64,000 nucleotides of DNA from Paenalcaligenes sp052103955 (GTDB lineage Bacteria > Pseudomonadota > Gammaproteobacteria > Burkholderiales > Burkholderiaceae_B), in contig JBQELO010000006.1 in assembly GCA_052103955.1 (NCBI GenBank), positions 141,505-205,504 on the forward strand. The letters run 5' to 3'. The notes under the pieces were generated by a model. That model searched no databases and was not told the DNA's origin. It saw nothing but the letters and a program-made list of their open reading frames with translations. The translations under genes were made by a program, and so were the position numbers. Position 1 is the stretch's first letter; each line of letters begins with the position of its first letter. Shown one piece after another: positions 34,730-41,850 of the stretch.

Positions 34730-35845
34730 ATGAAAAAGATTGTACTTACGGCCATTTCCTCGTTGGTATTAGCCACCACAGCCCATGCTGAAACCTATCA
34801 AGCCACTAACTGGATGGCGCCCATCCATATTTTGAATGGCGTGGCCTACGAGCGTTTTATTGCGGATGTAAAAGAAGCGACGGGCGGCAAGATAGACTTC
34901 GAGCTGTTTTCGTCAGCATCCTTGGTGCCTGCACAAACTACCTTGAGTGCTGTGGGCGATAGCGTGGCTCAGTTAGGTGTGGTGGCGTCTTCTTACACCC
35001 CATCAGAACTACCCTTGTCCGGCATGATTAACGACTTGTCGTTTGTGGCGGATGATGACATGGCAACCGCCTTAGCTGTAACGGAAATCACCTTAAATAA
35101 CCCTCGTCTGGTAGAGGAGTTCGCGAAGCACAATACGGTGACGTTAAGCGGTTACTCCACACCTACCTACTTGTTTTTCTGCATGAACGACTTGGGTGAT
35201 GTGAACTCGCTTAAAGGGAAAAAAGTACGTACCGCCGGTACAGCACAAAATGAGTGGATCGCATCCATGGGTGCTATTCCCGTCAATGTGCCTATGGGTG
35301 ATGTGTATTCCGGTTTAGAACGAGGTTCTATTGATTGCACCTTGTCTGACCCAACTAACTTGGTTTCAGGCTACAAACTGGCCGAAGTTGTGAAGACAAT
35401 CACCATGTTGCAGCAAGGTACTGTGCTGGGGTTGACCTACGTGTACAACAAAGACTTCTGGGAAGAAATTGGTCCTGAAAACCGTAGAGCACTGTTAGAC
35501 GTAACGGCTCGTAATGTGGCCCGCACCCAAATTGCTTACTCTCAGTTTGTGGATACTGGCTTAAAAGAGTCTAAAGAGCGCGGTATTGCTATTAATGAAC
35601 CTGATCCTAGTTTGGTAGAGGCGTTGGCGAACTTCCGCCAAGGGTTGATTGAGCGCACGCCAGGTCGCACAGCACAAGAACGTCGTGTGGCAGATCCTAG
35701 CGAATTGGCTAACGAGTTTTTGGCACTGCAAGACAAATGGAGCAAATTGTTGGCAAACATCGATCGCTATGACGAAGATGCGTTGACGGCTCTGATTGAT
35801 GCTGAAATCTACAAAAAAATTGATGAAAACAGCTACGGGCTGTAA
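34730..35845 (+). CDS. TRAP transporter substrate-binding protein (DctP type)
   Basis: A 371-residue periplasmic protein with a signal peptide ending at TAHA before ETYQATNWMAP. The carboxylate-binding arginine is in GKKVRTAGTAQNEW, and LERGSIDCTLSD is the usual pocket segment. It is about 35 residues longer than typical DctP because of a helical C-terminal extension (from about residue 310). The substrate is probably a carboxylic acid processed by the SDRs and flavoprotein downstream. Confidence 0.92.
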   Translation: MKKIVLTAISSLVLATTAHAETYQATNWMAPIHILNGVAYERFIADVKEATGGKIDFELFSSASLVPAQTTLSAVGDSVAQLGVVASSYTPSELPLSGMINDLSFVADDDMATALAVTEITLNNPRLVEEFAKHNTVTLSGYSTPTYLFFCMNDLGDVNSLKGKKVRTAGTAQNEWIASMGAIPVNVPMGDVYSGLERGSIDCTLSDPTNLVSGYKLAEVVKTITMLQQGTVLGLTYVYNKDFWEEIGPENRRALLDVTARNVARTQIAYSQFVDTGLKESKERGIAINEPDPSLVEALANFRQGLIERTPGRTAQERRVADPSELANEFLALQDKWSKLLANIDRYDEDALTALIDAEIYKKIDENSYGL

Positions 35846-35869
35846 GGCATTCTAAGGACTACAACGCCA

Positions 35870-36604
35870 ATGAATGACTGCATTCAACAAAGCGCTATTG
35901 TGACGGGAGCAGGCTCGGGCATTGGCCGAGCCATTGCTCACCGTTTAGCGGAAGATGGTTTTTATGTGATTGTGGTGGATAGGGCCGAGGTGCCAGCTTA
36001 TGAAACCGTGAGCCAGTTGCAAGAACGTGGTTTCATGGCCAGAGCCGAAGTCCTAGACATTACCGATGCTGTCGCTACTCAACGCTTAATAGACGGTGCT
36101 GCTCACCTACGTGTGTTGGTGAATAACGCGGGTATTTTCGATGTGAAGGCTTTTGATGACCTGAGCGTAGACGATTTCCGTCGTATGTATGACATCAACC
36201 TAGTCAGCATGTTTACCCTGTCTCAACAAGCCGCACGCAAGTTGCCGCGTTGGGGGCGCATTATTAATCTGGCTTCCCGTGCTGCATTTGGGGCCAGAAA
36301 TTATGCGCATTATGTGGCCTCTAAGGCGGCGGTGGCAGGGTTTACCAAAGCGTTGGCACTAGACCTGGGTGATAAACAGATTACGGTGAATGCCGTGGCG
36401 CCAGGGGTGATTCAAACCACGATGTTGTTGGCACGACCTGACCTGCACTTGCTACGCGAACAGCAGCCAACGGGCGAGCTAGGTATGCCTGAGGATATTG
36501 CCCATGCCGTGTCGTACTTTGCGGATCCACGCGCCAACTTTGTGACAGGCCAAGTGCTGATAGTAGACGGAGGCCGTTCGGTGGGCGGCACCGCTGCTTT
36601 TTAA
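35870..36604 (+). CDS. Short-chain dehydrogenase/reductase
   Basis: A 244-residue SDR with IVTGAGSGIGRAIAH, the intact NNAG (LVNNAGIFDV) and YVASKAAVAGF as catalytic Tyr/Lys. The tail FVTGQVLIVDGGRSVGG is normal. It follows the binding protein by 24 bases and the next SDR by 12 bases in the same operon. An oxidation of a hydroxy group on the imported compound is inferred. Confidence 0.9.
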   Translation: MNDCIQQSAIVTGAGSGIGRAIAHRLAEDGFYVIVVDRAEVPAYETVSQLQERGFMARAEVLDITDAVATQRLIDGAAHLRVLVNNAGIFDVKAFDDLSVDDFRRMYDINLVSMFTLSQQAARKLPRWGRIINLASRAAFGARNYAHYVASKAAVAGFTKALALDLGDKQITVNAVAPGVIQTTMLLARPDLHLLREQQPTGELGMPEDIAHAVSYFADPRANFVTGQVLIVDGGRSVGGTAAF

Positions 36605-36616
36605 GGAGGTACAGCA

Positions 36617-37411
36617 ATGTCTATTGAACCTACTTCATTAGCGGGGCGTACGGCCATCGTGACGGGAGCGGGGCAGGGCATAGGCGAAGCCATTGCTCTT
36701 GCTTTAGTAGCAGTAGGCGCACGCGTCATTGCGGTAGATTGTGAAAAATCGGGTATTGCCGCGTTGGCGGCAGCCCATCCCAACCTTATTACTCCGGTGG
36801 TAGGTGATGTCACGGATACTGCACTGCCCGAGGTATTGGGTACTACCTTAAGTGCCCTTGGTGCCGAGGTGGATATCTTGATTAATAACGCTGGGGTTGC
36901 TCGTGGTACCCATGCGTTAGGTACGTCTGACGATGACTTGCAGCGCTATTTTGATATCAATGTAAAAAGTATTTTTGCGTTGTCTCGCTGGGCGATTGCG
37001 CGGATGTTGGCACGCAAGAAGGGTGGCGCTATTGTGAATACAGCATCGGTATATGCGCTGATCGGGGCGCATAACTCGGCTGGCTATTCCATGTCTAAAG
37101 CCGCTGTAGTGGGTATGACCCGCCAGATGGCGACTGATTTTGGTCCGTCAGGTATACGGGTGAATGCGGTAGCACCGGGGTTGATCGAAACCCCGTTAAC
37201 GGCTGAACGCATTCGCTCTGAGCCTTGGCGTCGCCACGTCATGATAGAGCAAACGCCGTTACCGCGAGTGGGTACGCCTACGGATATTGCACGTGCGGTA
37301 CGTTTTTTAGCGTCAGATGAAGCCTCGTTTATTACGGGGCAGGTATTAACTGTAGACGGCGGGTGGGCCATGGGTAGGTTCCCGCGTCAGGAGGCTGTTG
37401 ATGCAGAGTAA
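36617..37411 (+). CDS. Short-chain dehydrogenase/reductase
   Basis: A 264-residue SDR, 2-deoxygluconate/3-oxoacyl reductase-like, with VTGAGQGIGEAI, NNAGVARG and YSMSKAAVVGM. AAGGAGG precedes the start. Its 3' end overlaps the flavoprotein gene by 11 bases. Two different SDRs in a row suggest two successive or stereo-specific oxidations. Confidence 0.9.
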   Translation: MSIEPTSLAGRTAIVTGAGQGIGEAIALALVAVGARVIAVDCEKSGIAALAAAHPNLITPVVGDVTDTALPEVLGTTLSALGAEVDILINNAGVARGTHALGTSDDDLQRYFDINVKSIFALSRWAIARMLARKKGGAIVNTASVYALIGAHNSAGYSMSKAAVVGMTRQMATDFGPSGIRVNAVAPGLIETPLTAERIRSEPWRRHVMIEQTPLPRVGTPTDIARAVRFLASDEASFITGQVLTVDGGWAMGRFPRQEAVDAE

Positions 37412-39110
37412 ACCATTGCCTGCAGCATGTGATTTATTAGTTGTAGGCTCGGGGGCAGCAGGTTTTGCGACGGCTATTTCAGCAGCCAAGCATGGCTTGA
37501 ACCCCATTATTATCGAGAAAGCTCAGTGGTTTGGCGGTTCCACTGCCTTATCGGGTGGTGCCATTTGGTGCCCAAATAATCATTTGATGACGGCGGCAGG
37601 TATGCAAGATGACCCCGCTGCTGCCAGACGCTATTTACAGACAGAAACGGGCGAGCGTTTTAACGCTGAGTTAGTGGATAGCTTTTTAGAGCATGCCCCT
37701 ACCGCCATACGCTTTTTTGATGAAAACACGGCACTGAAATTATCGTATAGGCCCTTTTCGCCTGATTATCACCCCGAAGCAGAGGGCGCAGCCCTAGGTG
37801 GTCGGGTGATGGACCCCGTGGAGTACGATGGCAAACGTTTGGGCAAAGAGCTCGCACGGTTACGCCCCCCTATACGTGAATTCACCATTTTGGGTGGTTT
37901 GCAGTTGGGGCGTATGGGGCTGTTTCACTTTCCCCGTATGACCAGACAGTTCACATCGTTTGTGTGGGCAGCCAAAGCCGTGGCGACGTATTACAAAGAT
38001 CGCCTTACACACGGTAGAGACACCAAAATTAAGCTGGGTGCCGCACTGGTTGCGCCGTTGGCAGAAACCGCTTTTGAGTTGGGGATTCCGGTCTTCACCC
38101 AGTGTGCGTTGACGTCCATAGAGCGTGACGAGACAGGGCGAGTCGTGGCTGCCGTTGTGCAGACACCCGAGGGCGAGCAGCGTATCAGCACTACCGCAGG
38201 AGTGGTGTTATCGGCGGGAGGGTATCCACAAGATGCAGAGCGTCGTGCAGCCACGGTGCCGCATGTGAAAGCGGGGTTGCCACATTATTCTATGGCGCCA
38301 GAAAGCGCTACGGGTGGGGGCATACGCATTGCTGAGCAAGCTGGCGCGAAGTTTGTCGACACTAATTCTGATGCTGCAAGTTGGGCACCTGTATCGTTGA
38401 TTCCTCAACCAGATGGCTCTACACGGCCCTTTCCGCATCTGTTTATGGACCGTGCTAAGCCGGGTGTGATTGCCGTTGGGCATGATGGGCAGCGTTTTAC
38501 TAACGAGGCCGTGAGCTATCACGATTTTGTGCAGAATATGGTAGCCAAGCTACGTGAGGAAAAACGGCAATCAGCATGGTTAATTTGTGATCATGCCGCG
38601 TTGCGTCGTTATGGCTTGGGGGCGGTGCCGTGTGCGCCGGGGCGTATAGGGCGTTATTTACGGTCTGGGTATTTAAAAACAGGTGCCACGGCAGCCGAAC
38701 TTGCCCATGCAACAGGTATTGATCCGGTAGGCTTAGCGCAGACTATCCAGCACTTCAATGTGCATGCGGTAGCTGGGGAAGATCCCGCTTTTGGTAAAGG
38801 TTCTACCCCCTATCAAACGGCATTGGGCGATCCCGACCATAGCCCGAACCAATGCATTAAAGCCCTAGAAGGCAGACTGTATGCCGTAGAGGTATTTTCG
38901 GGTGATATTGGTACCACTATGGGGTTAGACATTACGGCACAGGGCGAAGTTCGAGATTGCGCTGGGCAGGTGATCCCGGGCTTGTATGCGGTGGGTAATG
39001 ATGCCAATTCGTTAATGTCGGGTTCTTATCCCGGGGCGGGTATTACGCTAGGCCCAGCATTAACCTTTGGGTATGTGGTAGGACGGCGAGCTGCACGTGT
39101 AGCGGCTTAA
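37401..39110 (+). CDS. FAD-dependent dehydrogenase (3-ketosteroid delta1-dehydrogenase/fumarate reductase flavoprotein family)
   Basis: A 569-residue flavoprotein. The ADP-binding motif is DLLVVGSGAAGFATAISAA; WFGGSTALSGGAIWCPNN and the C-terminal GSYPGAGITLGPALTFGYVVG match KstD-like dehydrogenases, which put a double bond next to a carbonyl. The ATG at 37401 has AGGAGG seven bases upstream. No heme or secretion signal is present, so it is cytoplasmic. With the SDRs it suggests oxidation of an alicyclic or unsaturated acid; whether steroid-like substrates are involved cannot be said. Confidence 0.87.
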   Translation: MQSKPLPAACDLLVVGSGAAGFATAISAAKHGLNPIIIEKAQWFGGSTALSGGAIWCPNNHLMTAAGMQDDPAAARRYLQTETGERFNAELVDSFLEHAPTAIRFFDENTALKLSYRPFSPDYHPEAEGAALGGRVMDPVEYDGKRLGKELARLRPPIREFTILGGLQLGRMGLFHFPRMTRQFTSFVWAAKAVATYYKDRLTHGRDTKIKLGAALVAPLAETAFELGIPVFTQCALTSIERDETGRVVAAVVQTPEGEQRISTTAGVVLSAGGYPQDAERRAATVPHVKAGLPHYSMAPESATGGGIRIAEQAGAKFVDTNSDAASWAPVSLIPQPDGSTRPFPHLFMDRAKPGVIAVGHDGQRFTNEAVSYHDFVQNMVAKLREEKRQSAWLICDHAALRRYGLGAVPCAPGRIGRYLRSGYLKTGATAAELAHATGIDPVGLAQTIQHFNVHAVAGEDPAFGKGSTPYQTALGDPDHSPNQCIKALEGRLYAVEVFSGDIGTTMGLDITAQGEVRDCAGQVIPGLYAVGNDANSLMSGSYPGAGITLGPALTFGYVVGRRAARVAA

Positions 39111-39120
39111 GTCTGTTCAG

Positions 39121-39147
39121 CAGGGTGTCTCATTGGTAGGCACCCTG
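39121..39147 (+). terminator. Hairpin at the end of the catabolic operon
   Basis: CAGGGTG pairs with CACCCTG, extended by two weaker pairs, ten bases after the flavoprotein stop. No strong T run, so termination efficiency is uncertain. Confidence 0.55.
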
Positions 39148-39198
39148 TCTGTAGTGCAAGGTGTAGATAAGAGCGCACGCCTGCCACGCAATGGTTTT

Positions 39199-39256
39199 GC
39201 TTTCAGATTGTTCTGAGCTTGCTTTCAGACTGCTATTACTGAGTTTACAGACTGCT
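39199..39256 (+). promoter_or_regulatory. Three 14-bp direct repeats with a 22-bp period before the EAL gene
   Basis: GCTTTCAGATTGTT (39199), GCTTTCAGACTGCT (39221) and GTTTACAGACTGCT (39243) begin exactly 22 bp apart. A -10-like TATGCT lies at 39284-39289 with no good -35, as at activated promoters; with a start near 39296 the repeats centre near -90, -68 and -46. NarL-family regulators such as BvgA bind as dimers at about 22-bp steps. The RcsB-like regulator encoded next door is the obvious candidate. Confidence 0.6.
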
Positions 39257-39360
39257 CTTGTATTGAGTAGAGACAGAGAATTTTATGCTAGAGGCATTAA
39301 TGGTGGCCTGTATAGCATTCTCTGTGGTGTACGGATGCCCATCCTTTTTGGGAATCCTTT

Positions 39361-40245
39361 ATGTTTTCTTCTCTTGTTACCTTACAGTCGTTGTCTAACG
39401 ATGGGTTGCGCCTGCCTCAGCGCAAATCGCTAGGCAACATATGGGGACGACAAGAGGCAGCGGTATCCATCAGCCGATCAGCGTTGATTACGGCGTTAGA
39501 GCAAAAACAGATGCAAGCGTGGTTACAGCCAAAAGTATGCCTTCATACACAACGCTTGGTGGCTGTAGAGGTGCTGGCTCGCTGGTGTCATCCCACATGG
39601 GGAGTCGTAACGCCTACTGTGTTTTTGACCGGGTTTAAGGCCTATGGTTTAGATGAAGCGTTGTTGCTGTATATGCTACAAGAGGCATTGGTTTTTCAAG
39701 CGCACTGGCGTAGTCAGGGCATGGTATTGCCAGTTGCTGTTAACTTACCTACTTACTTGCTAGATGATCCTTGTTTGGCAGAAAAGCTGCTACAGGTAGT
39801 GCAGTCGCATCACGGGGAAACGGCAGAAATTACCTTTGAATTGTTAGAAACATCAGATACAGCCACCCCTCATGCTTTATACGCAGGAGCCAGTCAGTTG
39901 GTGTCGTCTGGGTTTGGGCTGGCTCTGGATGACTTTGGTGTGAATTACAGCTCTATACAACGACTGATGTCGGTGCCTTTTTCAGAGTTGAAATTGGATC
40001 GTAGCTTAGTGCAGGGTGTTTCTACAGAACCTCGCCAAGCAGAGCAAGTGCGGGCAACGATTGATGCTTGTAAGCAGCGCGACCTTATCGTGACGGCAGA
40101 GGGAGTAGAGTGCCTTGCTGATTTGGCGTTCTTACGCCAAGCGGGATGTGATTATGCGCAGGGCTACTTGTGGGCTAAACCATTACCGGCTACTGAATTA
40201 GCACCATGGATGCGTGGGCAGCGGCTTGACTCTCGTTGGGTTTAG
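39361..40245 (+). CDS. EAL-domain cyclic-di-GMP phosphodiesterase, stand-alone
   Basis: A 294-residue protein, an EAL domain with a short N-terminal extension. The residues needed for catalysis all appear: Glu in EVLARW, Asn in VNLPTYL, Glu in FELLETSD, the Asp pair in DDFGVNYSS, Lys in ELKLDRSLV, Glu in AEGVE and Gln in AQGYLWAKPLP. It may therefore break down c-di-GMP, although loop 6 reads DFGVNYSS rather than DFGTGYSS. Size and tail-to-tail placement against a response regulator and BvgS-like kinase recall BvgR of Bordetella. Confidence 0.9.
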   Translation: MFSSLVTLQSLSNDGLRLPQRKSLGNIWGRQEAAVSISRSALITALEQKQMQAWLQPKVCLHTQRLVAVEVLARWCHPTWGVVTPTVFLTGFKAYGLDEALLLYMLQEALVFQAHWRSQGMVLPVAVNLPTYLLDDPCLAEKLLQVVQSHHGETAEITFELLETSDTATPHALYAGASQLVSSGFGLALDDFGVNYSSIQRLMSVPFSELKLDRSLVQGVSTEPRQAEQVRATIDACKQRDLIVTAEGVECLADLAFLRQAGCDYAQGYLWAKPLPATELAPWMRGQRLDSRWV

Positions 40246-40254
40246 CCTAGTAGC

Positions 40255-40914
40255 TTATGTGAATAGATTATGTTGAGAACAGAAAGCGATAAGGTCTTGG
40301 TTGTTTTGAACATTTAGTTTTCGCATGGCCGCCACTTTTTGAGCGCTGATGGTTTTAATACTACGGCTCAGTTGCTCTGCAATGTTGCTAATAGAGTTTC
40401 CCTGTACGAATAGCCGTAGTACTTCGAATTCTCTAGGGCTAAGGGTATTGAGCCTGTCTTGAACAGAGTCATGCAATATGGTTCTAGAGGCGTACTGCCT
40501 AAATGTAGCGGGATAGTACTTTACCCCCTGACGCAGTAAGTGCAGAGCAACCAAAACCTCAGAGAGCTCATCTTGCTTGAGTACAACGCCCTGCACACCA
40601 GTATCGTAAAGAGAAGAAATAATCATGGGATTAGACACCATGGTTAATACGATAAATTGAACGCCCTCAAACTTGCGCTGCAGATAAGAGATGAAGCGTA
40701 TGCCATCGCCATATTGTTCGTCGCCAGGCATGGAGTAATCCGTAATCACCACATCAGGGGGGGATGTCTCTAATTGCTTGACGAGCTCTGACGGCGTAGC
40801 GGCAACAGCCTCTACCTCTATGTTAATGTCGCGTCCCAGAAGTTCACGTATGCCCATCAGAATTAGCGGGTGGTCGTCAGCAATGACAACGCGCAGTTTA
40901 TTGAAAGTTAGCAT
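40255..40914 (-). CDS. RcsB-like response regulator (NarL/LuxR type)
   Basis: A 219-residue regulator. The receiver has the acidic pair in VVIADDHP, the phospho-acceptor Asp59 in VITDYSMPGD and the Lys in VVLKQ. The segment SMPGDEQYGDGIRFI and IVLTMVSNPMI follow E. coli RcsB closely, as does the C-terminal LuxR helix-turn-helix LSPREFEVLRLFVQG and SRSIKTISAQKVAAM. AAGGA precedes the start. It lies 24 bases after the Hpt gene and ends nine bases from the EAL gene. RcsB identity by family is strong; no RcsA, RcsF or IgaA gene is in the window. Confidence 0.92.
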   Translation of the reverse strand: MLTFNKLRVVIADDHPLILMGIRELLGRDINIEVEAVAATPSELVKQLETSPPDVVITDYSMPGDEQYGDGIRFISYLQRKFEGVQFIVLTMVSNPMIISSLYDTGVQGVVLKQDELSEVLVALHLLRQGVKYYPATFRQYASRTILHDSVQDRLNTLSPREFEVLRLFVQGNSISNIAEQLSRSIKTISAQKVAAMRKLNVQNNQDLIAFCSQHNLFT

Positions 40915-40938
40915 GCAGTATTCCTTGCGTATTGTTAG

Positions 40939-41619
40939 CTACGTTTTATCTATTAAGTCGCGTAGAGCAGTGCAGAGAGCAATGGCGTGAGAGCGGGCTG
41001 TATTGTGCCCATTGGCATTCTGGTTGAACTGGTCTTTGAGTTGATGCATCGCCTCTGCCATATCCTGTATTCCCATAACCACGAGGGCACCAGCCATACG
41101 GTGTAGCACTAACTGTGCTGTGTCGTCGTTCTTATCGTGTAGTGCTTGCTCTAGTAAGGCCAGATCTGCGCTCATGGTTTGTTGAAAAATAGCACGATAG
41201 CGTTTAGGTATAGGGGTACTGACTAAACGATTCAGCAGGCTCTGTAGGTCCGTGGTGTGTAGTGGATGAATGAGCACAGCATTCATGCCCGCCTGTAGAC
41301 ACAGAGGTCGTTCTTCCAACTGGTTGATAATACCGATAATAGGAGTTTTGCAGCCTTGGTTACGTAAAGCGTGAGCAAGCTGGTAGCCATTTTGATCGGG
41401 TAGGTTCACAGCGATGAGTAGCAGATCATGGCTGCTGTTATCCCATCGTTGTAGGGCCTCGTTGGCATTCTGGGCGAGTGTGATGACACAGCCTATAAGC
41501 TCTAGTTGTTCTTGTAACTGGCGTTGATGTAATCGCTGATGTTCTACTACAAGAATATGTAGACCTGGCTTTGTGGGGGCTTCCACATAGGTCGAAATTT
41601 CATGTTTTAGATCAGTCAT
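40939..41619 (-). CDS. Hpt phosphotransfer protein with degenerate receiver domain
   Basis: A 226-residue protein. Residues 20-133 keep the receiver fold (HILVVEHQRLHQRQLQEQL, LLLIAVNLPDQNGYQLA) but have lost the chemistry: Glu26-His27 replace the acidic pair, Ala70 replaces the phosphorylated Asp, and His118 replaces the Lys. Residues 145-222 are an Hpt domain with His173 in LHRMAGALVVMG. It can pass a phosphate through His173 but not receive one at the receiver. It probably serves as the RcsD-like link between the hybrid kinases and the regulator downstream. Confidence 0.82.
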   Translation of the reverse strand: MTDLKHEISTYVEAPTKPGLHILVVEHQRLHQRQLQEQLELIGCVITLAQNANEALQRWDNSSHDLLLIAVNLPDQNGYQLAHALRNQGCKTPIIGIINQLEERPLCLQAGMNAVLIHPLHTTDLQSLLNRLVSTPIPKRYRAIFQQTMSADLALLEQALHDKNDDTAQLVLHRMAGALVVMGIQDMAEAMHQLKDQFNQNANGHNTARSHAIALCTALRDLIDKT

Positions 41620-41634
41620 GGCGAGACTCTCCTG

Positions 41635-41653
41635 TTGTACATAGATTGTACAA
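41635..41653. promoter_or_regulatory. Palindrome at the Hpt gene start
   Basis: TTGTACA-TAGAT-TGTACAA is a perfect 7-5-7 inverted repeat 16 bases before the Hpt start codon and directly upstream of its AGGAGA site. It may be an operator or a hairpin limiting translation. Confidence 0.5.
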
Positions 41654-41850
41654 GCTGGCTTGTGGAGTGTCTGGCTTCTGCTAGGGGCGAATTCCTGTTA
41701 TTGCCGTGTGCTTATAGTTATAAAGGATGCAAATTAGGGGGTGTGAGCCTACCCTCTTATACTTCCTCTTTTTGTTAAGTATTGTAATGCTAGGGTAATA
41801 GTGGATGCCGTGTAGGAGGAAGGCAACAAGCGTAGGTGCTAAACACGTCG

